A DNA stretch of 64,000 nt from Mantis religiosa (GCA_030765055.1 CM060952.1:169014340-169078339); one strand, 5' to 3'. Positions 48,770 to 61,036 are shown, counted from the first letter of the stretch. The notes: generated by a model from the letters alone, not told the origin. Numbers and translations are program-made.

Positions 48770-48980
48770 CAAAGGTGCGTGTGTCTCTAGCGTTCTGCCG
48801 TGTTGAGGGTCGCGGATTCGAGTACCGCCTTGGGCATGGGTATTTATGTGTATAGTGAATATTTGTGAAACTAGCGATACAGATAAGAAAATAAACGGAA
48901 ATAATGAAAAATCGGTTAAATAAGAAAAAAAAAAGAAGAAAATATATATCTATATGTACATAGATATATGTTTAATTAAA
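48770..48980 (+). repeat. family F tRNA-headed SINE, copy 2 (inverted relative to copy 1)
   Basis: TCGCGGATTCGAGTACCGCC (diverged B box), GGGCATGGGTATTTATGTG, TATAGTGAATATTTGTGAAA and the A-rich body match copy 1. The end carries an imperfect version of the ATCTATGTACATAGAT palindrome (about 48945-48970). Its A box is diverged. Confidence 0.8.
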
Positions 48981-49134
48981 AAAAGGGAGAATGGCGGGGT
49001 ATAAATGGAACCAAAAAAAAGTGTCACATGTGGGTTTCTAATTTGATTACACATAACTGTTTGTTAATGGGTTCAATAAGCCTTAGGTAACACAGATAAT
49101 TTTAATTAATAAGGTTTAAATTTCCAGTTCGAAC
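48981..49134. other. spacer
   Basis: AT-rich; nothing recognised. Confidence 0.5.
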
Positions 49135-49362
49135 CTTCTTACGATACTAAGTCGCCACAAACGGTGTATCTCGAATGCGAGAGCCCCTAGTGGTTTACCG
49201 GGGATATATAGGAGCCAAATGGAGAATTTAATGTCATGACGGCAAGTTGGCCATTGTAGCTCAATGGGTTAGAGCGACTGGACGGAAACCAGGGGTTCCG
49301 TGGTTCAGATCCTGGCCATGGCATTGAATTTTTCATGTTGGCCCTATGGAACATTCTTGTTT
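49135..49362 (+). repeat. family C copy with deleted D body
   Basis: Leader (AAGTCGCCACAAACGGTGTA, AGCCCCTAGTGGTTTACCGG), tRNA-like part with A box TCAATGGGTTAGAGC and B box GTGGTTCAGATCCTGG, then GGCATTGAATTTTTCATGTT. After that comes GGCCCTATGGAAC, which resembles the far end of family D (GCCCTATGGAAA at 19 kb), so the D body appears to be deleted. Confidence 0.8.
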
Positions 49363-50165
<803 letters not shown>

Positions 50166-50191
50166 TACAATAGCAAAACCTCTTCAAAATG

Positions 50192-50428
50192 GGGCCACGC
50201 CGTGGCTCAGTGGTTAGACCGCTTGGCTCTCACCAAGGCGGCCCGGGTTCGATCCCAGGCGACCGCAAAGTGAGATTTGTGGTGGACAGCATGGCGCTGG
50301 GGCGGGTTTTCTCCGGGATCTCCGGTTTCCCCCGCCATCTCATTCCACCGGTGCTCCATCTTCATTTCATGTATCATCAGTGTCACTGCCTGCGATGCCG
50401 TATGTAGTAAAACCGGGCGTTAAACACT

Positions 50429-50460
<32 letters not shown>
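50192..50460 (+). repeat. SINE-B copy 3 with (AC)n tail
   Basis: Perfect 14-bp target duplication ACCTCTTCAAAATG at 50178-50191 and 50461-50474. Head GGGCCACGCCGTGGCTCAGT, tRNA-Glu-like arm, B box GGGTTCGATCCCAGG, body with GGGTTTTCTCCGGGATCTCC, end AAACCGGGCGTTAAACACTA. The tail at 50432-50460 is an AC repeat. Confidence 0.95.
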
Positions 50461-50464
<4 letters not shown>

Positions 50465-50474
50465 CTTCAAAATG

Positions 50475-51499
50475 TAAACAAAATGACTTTGGGCTGAGTT
50501 ACAATAAAGGTCAACAAATTGAAATAGCTTTTAAGACAGTCCGTATGATCCTCAAGCAATTAACTATGTTCATAGTCCTGAATTTCAGACAAAAGAAATC
50601 TTCAGAAATGCACCCCGTGAGGAATTAAATAGTAATTAAACAGTTAAGATTTCAAACACTTTATAAAGTGCTCCTTCTGCTCATATACTATCTGGTTCTG
50701 TCATAGGTCCGCTGTTGATTAGATACGCCACTGAAAGACATGCACCGTTTTGAATCATCTTTGTTTGCAGCATTATATGCAGAAGGAGAATGCGAAATGA
50801 AGTATCGGCTGGCGGCGTGATTATCAAAGGGAACTGCATTGTAGTTTCGATAGGATGCTCACATATAGTATTGTGACTTGTAAAAGCAGCATAAGTCTTA
50901 ATGGGCAAGTGGACATAACAATTAAAAGAAAGTTCAGCAGTACATCGAATGTAAAATTCAGACTAACATGCGTCCAAGGAGGGGATTAACAATTTCTGAA
51001 GTCACAGTCCTCCAGTAGGTGATGCGAACAATTTAAAAATATCCATAATGGTGCGTGGATGAAGGTAATTTTGTTTTTCCAAATAGTAATAGGTTTAATT
51101 TCTATAGTCTATCCAAAAAACGTTTGTCTCTCAACTCGATGCATGACAAATGAATTGCACGAAAGTGCCATGGAAGCCTTTCGACTCATAACTCCTATGA
51201 TGCTCCGCCTGATAGTGATGCCTGATAGTGGTCACTAGGGTCGCTTGTTCGCCCTATTTCTGGGTGATTCTAGAAGCTTCATTGATGCATCGAATGACAG
51301 TCTCTCCAACCGGTAGGTATTTTTGTGGCTCTCTGGTCAATACAATAACATCGCGATGATGCACATTCCGGTCCATAATTGGTTCTGTGCTTTACTATGC
51401 ATTTCAGGTTATACTTATGTACTGATCAATGAAGATGATAATGATGATGGACTAGGCTGAAGTTTCGTAGGCGCTAATACCAGAACGGACGGTAATTAG
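50475..51499. other. unassigned DNA
   Basis: Nothing recognised. Confidence 0.45.
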
Positions 51500-51515
51500 G
51501 GTGAGCTGCAGCTGG

Positions 51516-52119
51516 GATTGGGATATCAATATGGAGGGGATTGGGTACGTAGGCCACCATTTTGGGCACATTGTTCCTATGCTCCCAAGTGGGGGCACCC
51601 CCGGAAGGAAGGATGAGGTGAAGGAGACAGAGGGTGGCCGACCCAAGGAGCCAGATAGTACAGAAGGCAGAATCCCTGCTGTTTACTTGGATAGAGACCT
51701 CCGCTGACAGCCCAGGACATCGAACACGCTCCCTTGCGGCGGGATGCCAACGATCCCAGCAGCTGAGCCCTAATGGTCCCAGACAGGCGATCCAAGCCCC
51801 AAAGCGGTCCGAAATGGTCCCAGCGGAGGAGCTGAGGCCGGCAATCGACCTACCGGAAGAAATAGTGTTCCTCAGAGTATATCATCCTGCCATGCACCGC
51901 CGAGACACCCGCCGACACTGCTACCCTGAAAGAGGCCACCAGAGGAGAGATGAAATGAAATGCTAATGGAGATTAAATGGAGGGACAGGACATTCGCGGA
52001 ATGTAATTAACCTATCCAGCATTCGCCTAGTGATCCCATGGATCTGGTAGGTCGGCCACGGGAATCGAAACCGGGCCTCCCGAGTGCGGGCCACAGAAAC
52101 TCCCTGGGCCATCCCGCCT
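51516..52119 (-). repeat. family H copy 3 with 16-bp target duplication
   Basis: 604 bp, the longest copy. Flanks GGTGAGCTGCAGCTGG (51500-51515) and GGTGAGCTGCAACTGG (52120-52135), 15 of 16 identical. Minus strand: head ACCAGGCGGGATGGCCCAGG, B-box-like GGTTTCGATTCCCGTGGCC (one extra T), then blocks shared with the other copies. ORFs on both strands here (51452-52246) are accidental. Confidence 0.9.
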
Positions 52120-52135
52120 GGTGAGCTGCAACTGG

Positions 52136-55100
52136 AGTACAGCCAGTGCCGTTAGAGGTTCCATCCCTGCCTCCACTTCCTGGACAGTCTGTGCCTATAT
52201 ACACTGCACCTTGTCCTCCTCTCTTCAATAGGGGAATTGACGTCAAATATTATCGCTTTGCATCTAGCGACGTAAAACGCAGTTTTTCACGATATAAGAA
52301 GTGTCATACTGCAAATCGTAAAGGGTTCGCCTTCAGTAACTTCGAGATGCACATGTGATTCACTGCAATAGGTACATGCAGAGGAGCAATTAAGAGTAAA
52401 AATATTTATCTTATGGAAGATTGTATCATTAAACATACAAATTACAGCATAACATACATATTAAAATGTATAAGTGCATTGTATATTAAAACGATAGATG
52501 TGTTCGTATTATATCAAAATTTTATTCTAAGTATTGTAAAGATAAAATATTAGAATACGTCCATGAAGTATACATTGTTGGCACCCCATATATAACGCAA
52601 GGTAATAGAAAATATGTAAATATGAAGAAGCATAGGTATGGATTTTACTCCATAGCATTACTATGCTGTAGTTGCTCACTCACCGCACTGTTCTCTTGCA
52701 GTGGTCAGCTGATCGTGGCCCCTTTGTTACCTGTGATTCATATCTATGACTGTGTACATTTTGTGCGACGGATCTAATGCTCTGCGAAGCAAACTGCTTG
52801 CAAAATCCCTAGTCTGATGATAACGTAGAGTACGGCGACTAATTGGACATCATTTACATTGATTGATTATATTTCACCGTACGCCCAAAATTTATTAGTT
52901 TTTATGTTGGCTTTGTATTGTTAGTTTATAAATACACGTATTACTTTATTTCATAAGCAAGTATCTTCTATGCTGTATAGTGCGAAAGGAAGTAATTTCT
53001 TGAAATAAAAATTTTCTGTTTCAAATGATTCTGTTCAATAGTTCATATCATTTTAGAATAATTATTTTATTGTCTGAAGAGTCTTTTGTTTTGTTTGGTT
53101 TGGTTTAGTTTTGTTTCTTTTGATAGATGAGTTGTGAATATTATTAGAAATAATCCCGAAATGGTGTAAACGTGTACGGCTGTTGCACATGTGTATATGT
53201 ACTCGACGAGTACTACTCGTATATCAATCCGCGAATTTGTACACCTGGTGTTAACCGAATAGGAAGGTGTGTATTATTCTGCTTTGGTCGACTTGTACGA
53301 AATGAGAGGCTTTCAATTATCTACACACAAAAATTAATTGGTTGTTCGAGGATTGTAGAAGTGACTGCTCGTCACTTAAAGTCCCCGTTATTCTAGAAAG
53401 GCGATAAATCAAACTTGGGAGCAGACACTTCAAGAGCGATAGAGTTTGTTAAGTACATAGCCTTCCGGCGTGAAACTGGCGACACATTATTTTGCTTTTA
53501 AAAATTAGTGCACTGCGTAATATTACTTCACATTACCCTGACATCATTCATCGTTGCACTGTTCTCGTTCAGAGACTGAATCCCGAATGGCTATGTACAG
53601 TGAGGTCGATTTATGGATTAAAATTATCAAACTTTTCGTTTAACAACAAGCAGGTTATGTATTCTCAAATAAATTGCCTCTGATTCACTAGGAAACACGT
53701 GACTATAAGAAGTTTTTGCATTTGGATCTTTTGCTTAAGGAGTTAGTAAAGATTAAGACAAATCACTGGTTGCTAATGTATTAGATTAATCACATTGATT
53801 TTGAAATTAGACGCGTTTGAAGCATATTTGCGAATATTACCAAGAAAGTTGTCTCAGCGGGGTGCTTATAGTTGCTTTCTCGCATCATGTTTCCGTAAGG
53901 TTGAACACTGTCGGGGACACGCACGCTTGTATTTACATGAAGAAGGGGATGAAACTGTCATATTTAACTTGAGGGCAACTTGAAAGTTTCCGGTAGTTGT
54001 TGCGGAGTTCCCTGTTCTGCAGTACATGTGGCGTATTGATCCGTAAGGCTAAGTCTGCTTTCGTTCACGATGCAACCCAACATAGTGCACTGTTCTTTGA
54101 ACTGTATTCCTAATCTAGCTTTTGTACTCCAGTCACATAGAGGTTTCGGGATCCGAACAAGACGAAATTTGATATAAATGAAGTCTAATGATAAGTCTAC
54201 AATAGGCTTGTTAGGAAAGCAAAACCGCAGTTACAAAGCATTTTCCACGTGCGTGCCACCCATTTTAACACATTGTCTAAACTTTGTAATAAAACAAAAC
54301 GCTTTAACATTAACAGAAGCAGTTCAGAGAGAATCTTAGGGGCGTAAGTTTAAAATTGAATATTAAAATACATAAAAAATTACAGTTAATTATATTTCCA
54401 ATTGTTAAATTATATTAAGTTTGTTATGCTATTCATGGTTGAGAGATAAGATCAATAGATCAATAAATATCAGTTAAAATATATTTAGATAGATGCCCAA
54501 TAAATAGACTAGATAGATGTATAAACAGACACAGGCGCACGGCTGGAGGGAGAGATTGGTAGACGGACAGATGAATGAAAGAACGGACGTACGGACGACA
54601 AATCTGTTCTCCTAAAAGTTTTATTGTATAAGCTCAGCATGGTGTTACTAAATATTTTAAACAAAAATTGAATTTGGACTTAGGACATAGCATTCATTCG
54701 TAGAGGTTGAGAACGCAAGTTTCCAAAGATTTTCTACATCAGTATCCAGTTTTAGTTGTGTATGTAAAATTTGAATACGTTGAGGCAGGTATTCTTAAAA
54801 GGATTTTAACACATACTATGCTGCAGGTTCTATAGCGCAAATGTTTGTCCTACGTTTCCTTCTGAAATAAAAATTATCACACAAATCTTAGATCAGGATT
54901 GGTGTACCTATTAAACTACTACTAATTTTATTGCTACTGTTAAGCTATTTGAAATTAGCTTATAATTTTGGTTGGTAGGAACACATAAGTATCCAAATCT
55001 TGTTTGTTGAAATGTGTTTTAGTTGCAAATAGTTGAAAATTATAGTACGAATAGTTTATAAACGTTCCTGCAGTAAACTTTGACTCTCCAGGTTTTGTTC

Positions 55101-55205
55101 GTGTAGGTCCAACGGTGTAGCCTTAAAAAAAATAATTAAAAATAATTTTTTTTAAATTTGCAGAATGCTCTAGGTTTGAAAATAATGTAATAATGATTTC
55201 AGAAG
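52136..55205. other. unassigned DNA, possibly unique host sequence
   Basis: About 3 kb without recognised repeats. A GACGGACAGATGAATGAAAGAACGG-type imperfect tetranucleotide region lies at about 54550-54600. Short ORFs (53172-53396, 53492-53683, 53795-53983) have no recognised domain; exons with small size cannot be excluded. Confidence 0.4.
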
Positions 55206-55212
55206 TCTGCAA

Positions 55213-55437
55213 CGTCCTCCAACGTTAAGTCATATCGGACGATGGATGGAATTGATGAAATGATGCTCAAATGAATCCGGGGTCCATGGAGCTTAGAGTT
55301 ACCTGACATTTGTCTATCAGGATAAGGGAAAACCCCGGAAAAACCTTATCCAGGCAACTCACCCTAACCGAGATTCGAACTCGGGACCTCTTGAACGTGA
55401 GGCAGACATGCTACCACCACGCTACCGAGGCGGGCTC
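55213..55437 (-). repeat. SINE-A copy 4
   Basis: Minus strand: head GCCCGCCTCGGTAGCGTGGT, B box GAGTTCGAATCTCGG, GGATAAGG hairpin, end GGAGGACGT without a poly(A) tail. Flanking TCTGCAA at 55206-55212 and 55438-55444. Confidence 0.88.
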
Positions 55438-55444
55438 TCTGCAA

Positions 55445-55817
55445 GGTTACATACAATTTTGATGTACCTCATAAATATAGTATGCAGTATTTTAGTTCGA
55501 TGGTTTTGTTAGTGCTGGTTTATAAAAAGAAGTTGTCAATATGGCTGGTGTGGTTTCTGGAAGTTATGGGATATCCTGTAAATTTCGTTTTAGCCTAGTT
55601 ATTGTTTTACGTATCATTCTCTTTTTGGCATATTCTGAAACCATTATTCGTAATTAAAAAAGGTTAGGTTTAAAGCAAAGCAAATTGTACCAATTACATA
55701 TAAGAAAGTCAGCCTTCTTTCCCATTCCACCATAATCTGCGTGTGACTTATTCCTTGATGATTCGATATCGTATGACATAAAACGGTCCCGTCGAATGTG
55801 GAAATCTGTTTTAAAAC
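55445..55817. other. unassigned DNA
   Basis: Nothing recognised. Confidence 0.45.
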
Positions 55818-55821
55818 ATAC

Positions 55822-56297
55822 TGTGACTTTGTGGGTTTGTAGAATTAAAAGTGCAACTAGCTGAAATTGTAATGTTCTTTATTTCCTTAGAAATACACTG
55901 TTCACTTCTCACGTAACAACATTACATCACATATGCAACACAATCTTCCAAGGTCGATGACAATAACAACGGCGTTCAGTTTTCGTTACAACATCAACAA
56001 CACTTTACAGCTGTTTTCTGTACTCACAACTCTTGTTTCACAACTCATTCTTGGCGAGTCGTCGCCTTTTTAAATACCTCATTGATAAATTCGAGACTCT
56101 TCCGGAAGAATAAAGAAACCGAATAGTCTATCATATTCCGGCTGGTCCTTTATCATAGCTATCTTTGTTTGCCGGCCGCTTTGTGTACACTAGCCGCGCT
56201 ATCGTTAACTGCTTATGCAAGCTCTTTATTACCGTGACACATTATCCGCCGTTTGTTATCTATTTGAGCCGACATTTTTATGCCCGTTGCCTCGACA
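55822..56297 (-). mobile_element. LTR-1 family, copy 5
   Basis: Starts TGTGACTTTGTGGG on + and ends TGCCTCGACA, flanked by ATAC at 55818-55821 and 56298-56301. Contains AATTAAAAGTGCAAC, AATAAA on the minus strand (about 55880) and a TATTTAAA TATA-like box near 56073. Diverged from copy 6 in the U3, so the two are not the two ends of one element. Confidence 0.85.
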
Positions 56298-56301
56298 ATA
56301 C

Positions 56302-56697
56302 TGTGACTTTTTGGGTACGTAGAATTAAAAGTCTGGTTTGTAGAATTTCAAAATGCTCTTTATTTCAAGTAAAATACGTTTTGTACAGCCCTTTGCAAGA
56401 ATTACGTAAGCAGAATTACGTAACGCACATAAACGCAACATTCAAGGTCGTCTGCCACACGTCCACACATCTGCACACTCGCCGCATTTATACCCGAGCC
56501 GCTGTTTCTCGAAAGGTGCCGAAGTCACATGATGTTTCGTGGCGTAGCGAGAGCACAATGGAACTGTCTGTCTCTTTCACTCTTGGCTAGCGCGTGCGTG
56601 GGCGTGGTTTGGGGCACTTTCTGTTTCTTTCCCCGTTTCTCTCTCTCGACGTTCGCCTGCGCGCCGGCAGCCATTATTAAAACAATGTCTGGTGACA
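56302..56697 (-). mobile_element. LTR-1 family, copy 6 (abuts copy 5)
   Basis: Starts TGTGACTTTTTGGG directly after the ATAC that ends copy 5, and ends TCTGGTGACA followed by TTAC (56698-56701), 3 of 4 bases of ATAC. TATAAAT on the minus strand near 56492, AATAAA near 56360, CT-rich U3. ORFs 56165-56590 and 56529-56807 (+) run across LTR sequence and are accidental. Confidence 0.85.
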
Positions 56698-56701
56698 TTA
56701 C

Positions 56702-58487
56702 TCATACAGTGTGCAATATAAGGACATATTGTACCACGCAGAAGAAGAAAATTATGGTTTATATAGACAAAGGTCCGAGTTTGAACTTATTTACTACAAT
56801 TGTTTGATGCATTAATCATGGAAAACAAGCAGGAACAAAATTTATCATAACGCTCTACAATGTTTTCTTGCGTAATGTTCCATATATTCCCTTGTCTTTG
56901 TTAGGTACAATCCTTTGAAAGCTCTTGTGTGTCGCAGCACGGTACAAGATGCGGAAAGTCTTTTGGCCTTATGTGGGAAACATAATTCTCCTGGGATACA
57001 TAATCCATTTACTGCGACGAAGGTTTGCTGAGGTAGAGTTTTAATGTTAACGGAGTGGATTTTAAAGACACACAAACATTTCTTATAACAAAAATTTTTA
57101 TCTGGTGTGCTGGCTTGTTCTGCTTTTGTAACATTAATAATGGAGGCATTAAAATGGAGAAAGTCGTAATTGCCAGAGTGTGAATTATGTGAACTTTTAG
57201 TTCTTTCATTGAGAAGGACATGGACTAATCTGTACCAGTTGTCCAAAATTTCATATGTAACATGACATGTGTGTATGCCTTTAATTTAAATCAGTTTCTG
57301 TATTACTGTTGGGGAAAATGTGCTGATAAATTTGTTTTTAGGGTTACCACTTTTCTCCTGTCAACGCCTCAGTTGTAGATAATGAGCTCTAACATGAAAA
57401 TAAAGCGTTCTATGGCCATTTTATTCATCCTATACATGTGAGGAATGTGTCCTAAAATTGTTACAACCTGTGCAGTAATTCATGTACCATACTTTTACAA
57501 CCATCCGCTACGTTCTAAAATCCTGGAATTATAATCAAATATTTAGGGCGAGAGCAGAGGGAAGATATTCTGTGGCATATGTATAAGGATTCGCTTCTTT
57601 GCCCCGCAGCGTGCGGTTTTGCATGTGCTTCCTTCCGCTTTCCTCTTGTCAAGTTACCAACGTTATCACATCCCAAAGGTGTTTAAGGAATTCCCAGCAG
57701 TGTGCTATCTACACTTCGCTACCTTCACTATCTTTCACTTCGAATAGGTTAACTGTTACGGGAGGATATGAGAGATTGCTTTATAGTAACTCCTAAAGAA
57801 ATTACTTTAGATATATGAATCTCTGACGTATAGGTTGTGGCTGATGTATTTCATTTTTATACCATTCATTTTGTGCGCACCCGGGTGAGTAGATAAATGA
57901 AAGGAATGCTGAACTGGAAAGAACTTTATCAAATGGGCCTTCCGGCAGTTAAAATTCTTGCATGCGTTATGTTACGATTATGGTTACAAAGAGTTTAAAA
58001 GAACCTGAGTGTGTAAACAATAAGCTTAATATTTGAGAGGAATAAACCATATTCTGTGGCAAATGTACCAGAAGGTAATTTATAAAATGATTAACACGTA
58101 CGGCATTTTGTAGTGGAAGCAGAGTGCAAAAGAAGAAAGATGAGTTTCGCTCACGCATGACTTTCTCTACTTTTGTACACAGTATTCTTTGAAATGCTTA
58201 TTCCTCTGTCTAGTTTACGTTAATCGATATAAAAAAAAATTTTACTTTATAATTTTCTCGTAGGTGCCAGGTGAATGGGGGGAAAATCTTTAAGGAGCTG
58301 GTCGCTGTGTAATTGCGATGAAATAACACGATGTGATGGGCAACAGTTAAAACATGGACGACATCTTCCTTGAGAAAAATACAAATAATAGACCATTCAA
58401 ATATATAACAAGGAATGTATTTCAGTTGATTCATAAGGGAATCGAGTTTCCATCATTCTCGGAAGATGCGGAATACAAACAGCAAAT
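56702..58487. other. unassigned DNA
   Basis: ORF 56845-57246 (-, 133 aa) is the longest frame; no recognised domain, and it overlaps another frame. No other feature found. Confidence 0.4.
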
Positions 58488-58498
58488 TTGTTTTTAAC

Positions 58499-58765
58499 AA
58501 AAATGAATGAATGAATGAATGAATGTGTAGTGTTTAACGCCCGCTTTTACTACATACGGCACCGCAGGTGGTGACACTGATGATACATGAGATGAAGATG
58601 GAGCACCGGTGGAATGAGATGGCGGGGGAAACCGGAGGTCCCGGAGAAAACCCGCCCCAGCGCCGTTTTGTCCACCACAATCTCACTTTGCGGTCGCCTG
58701 GGATCGAACCCGGGCCGCCTTGGTGAGAGCCAAGCGGTCCAACCACTGAGCCACAGCGCGGTCTA
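58499..58765 (-). repeat. SINE-B copy 4 with (CATT)n tail
   Basis: Perfect 11-bp target duplication TTGTTTTTAAC at 58488-58498 and 58766-58776. Minus strand: head GACCGCGCTGTGGCTCAGTG, B box GGGTTCGATCCCAGG, end GCGGGCGTTAAACACTACAC, then CATT repeats (GAATG on +, 58502-58526). Confidence 0.95.
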
Positions 58766-58776
58766 TTGTTTTTAAC

Positions 58777-59451
58777 CGTGTCGGTTTTGAGTTACACTGT
58801 TCACAGCACACTGGCACACATGCACGCGGGAATATTTTTGGATTCAATGTGTAATTTCCTAAGATATCTTTGCATCCAATTTTTTGATGCAATGGAACAC
58901 TTTCTATACCTATTATTTACGTGTTACAGAAGTAAAATCTCAAAAGTGCAGCTCTTCAGTGCAGCTCCTTTGGTAAGAGATCGGAATTATACTGTTCGCC
59001 AAATTAGAATGTGATTTACAGTTAGTAAGCACATGGAAGAACGCTTTAAGTAAATGGGAGGGGATGAGTACGTCATAACGGTTGTCATAGTAATCATTAG
59101 AAGGACCAATTGGAGTCGAGATGTTTCCATGACAACATTAGACGCTAAACCTTGGTTGCCGATATTCTAACACGTGCTTAGCATAACGTGCGGGCGAGCG
59201 AGTTACGCCAACGCTGCAGTAATCATAACAACTTGATGTTTTTTTCTCTGCCGATAACGCTGAAGAAACAGAATGCCTTCACATAAATGTTACTGTTCTT
59301 ATTTTGTATACAACAGTTAGAGATCCTCTACTGGGAAATTCCTTTGCATTTTATTTGTGGCAATTTGCCTTGGTTTAAGTGTGTATGTGAGGCCGTGTAT
59401 CTGTGCGTGTATTGTGATCATTTGTAATTGTGTTTTAATTAATGTTTAATT
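58777..59451. promoter_or_regulatory. possible promoter-like region with X-box-like motifs
   Basis: At about 59127-59141 there is GTTTCCATGACAAC, close to the RFX X-box consensus (GTNRCC-N-RGYAAC). Nearby are GGTTGTCATAGTAATC (about 59080) and GGTTGCCGATATTC, which are weaker half-matches. They lie 300-370 bp before an ATG-led short frame at 59452. This is motif matching by eye only. Confidence 0.3.
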
Positions 59452-59800
59452 ATGTCTAAAAATAGTGACAAGCGAAAACCTGAACATGCTCGGGAACCAA
59501 ATAAAACTATATTTGGATTATTGCCAATTAAAGGACGGGTACGGGAAATAATACGCTCTGTGAGAGAATACTTCGAAGTGGAGAAATTGAAAGGGGAGCC
59601 TGTTATTCCATTCTCTAAGGTACTTGATAGGACTTGACGTGCTGTAGGTATCAGTAATACACTGTGGTTAAGATTGGGAAAGAAAAGTATTTCAAAGAAG
59701 AAAGTCAGGCATCGAAACTAAATTATAAACTCCCGAAAAAAAGTATGGAAGCGGCATTTCACCACATCAATGAGCATCAAGATGTCACAGGTATGCCTCT
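59452..59800 (+). pseudogene. N-terminal fragment of a repeat-associated protein (HTH-like), decayed
   Basis: The ORF 59452-59637 (61 aa) starts MSKNSDKRKPEHAREPNKTI and has GRVREIIRSVREYFEVEKLK and VIPFSKVLDRT; a TGA follows. The same frame continues RAVGISNTL; after a 1-base shift near 59690 another frame gives KEKYFKEESQASKLNYKLPK and then MEAAFHHINEHQDVTG. This resembles N-termini of arthropod transposon-type proteins (R.IV...YF..E...G....V..R...A.GIS..T), which I recall but cannot check. It ends close to AG/GTATGC, a possible splice donor. It could be a decayed gene copy or a degraded first exon. Confidence 0.45.
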
Positions 59801-60818
59801 TTTGTTACGATGATCTTTACATTGATGTGTTCTTGCATGTTCTAGCGTTTGCATATACATCCACGACTTTTCTATTGTGTTTGTGTACAGTATTTTAAGT
59901 AATAATAACAACAATAATATAGTAACAATAATAATACCCATTGCAGTCGCAACTGAATCACCTTCACACGCGTAATCCTATCGCACTTTCCACTTGGCAG
60001 CAACAAGCGGCAACGTCGCTTCTCTCTCCATACGAAATGTCAATCACTTTCTAGATTGGCGACCAGTATAAGTTGAAGATTCTATCCCTGATGATTTATT
60101 ACTCATGATAATGAAGAAGGACATTGCAGTTGGGGACTTCCTCAATAGTATTTTATCGTGCATTTTGCGGAACCTTTGTGTAGCAATCGAAAGGCTTGAA
60201 TCTTTAGATCACTGTATACTGCTATGTTTTCAATGACTCTGAAAGCACCCTTAAGAACAAGAGAGAAAGGAGTGGGATAAAATGATGAGAGGATAGAAGT
60301 AAGGTAGGTAAGTAGAAGAAAGCTCTGGAGTGCACGAGGGTGGTACTACAGTTTTTTGTCTCTCATATGTGCCAAGGAGTACATCACATCGCATTGTCTT
60401 ATAAGTGAAGTGTTCACTTACTATTGATTCTGGAGAATTGCGTAACTACCGTATGAGAGGAGTATGCTGCAGCGAAGATGATCGACTTCAACCTAGGAAT
60501 CTCATAGTCTTTCTTGCATTTTGAACATTATTTAAAATCATTTTTAACATTAGCAACACTTTTATCTGCTGCTTAAATTAATATTTTAATGCAGAATATG
60601 TTCTATAGTTTATCACAGCACCTCTGAAATTTAAATTGGAAGAACGAGTAATTATAATAAATGATTTGACAATCTATTTCAGTTACTTCTGACTATCTTA
60701 AGTATGCATCAAATTTTATTTTTTGAAAAAAATTAAATGTCATTATAGTTTGTGTTATACTGTTCTACAAATATATCCCAAAATACAGACACTAAAATTT
60801 TAATTTAATAGTCCTATT
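59801..60818. other. unassigned DNA
   Basis: A short AATAAT/AACAAT-rich stretch lies at about 59898-59938; otherwise nothing recognised. Confidence 0.45.
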
Positions 60819-60831
60819 TACTATGAAAAAG

Positions 60832-61023
60832 GCCAGGGTTCGATCCAAAGCGACCGGAACGTGAGATTTGCGGTGGACAACACTGCGCTGGGGTAGGTTT
60901 CTCCGGGATCTCCAATTTCCCCCGCCGTCTCATTCCACCGGTGCTCCATCTTCATCTCATGTATCATCAGTGTCACCACCCGCGGTGCTGTAAGTAGTAA
61001 AACCGGGCGTTAAACACTATACA
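60832..61023 (+). repeat. SINE-B copy 5, 5'-truncated
   Basis: Begins inside the B-box region (GCCAGGGTTCGATCCAAAGC), so the tRNA head is missing. Ends GGGCGTTAAACACTATACA. Flanks TACTATGAAAAAG (60819-60831) and TACTATGGAAAAG (61024-61036), 12 of 13 identical. Confidence 0.92.
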
Positions 61024-61036
61024 TACTATGGAAAAG

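Noticed and set aside
51452..52246. Cluster of ORFs of 64-110 aa on both strands
   Set aside because: All lie in family H, which is GC-richer and therefore has fewer chance stops.
55822..56697. Paired LTRs of a single element with its interior lost
   Set aside because: The U3 regions differ too much, and an ATAC target duplication lies between them.
56165..56807. Two overlapping plus-strand ORFs
   Set aside because: They cross two LTRs of known boundaries on the antisense strand.
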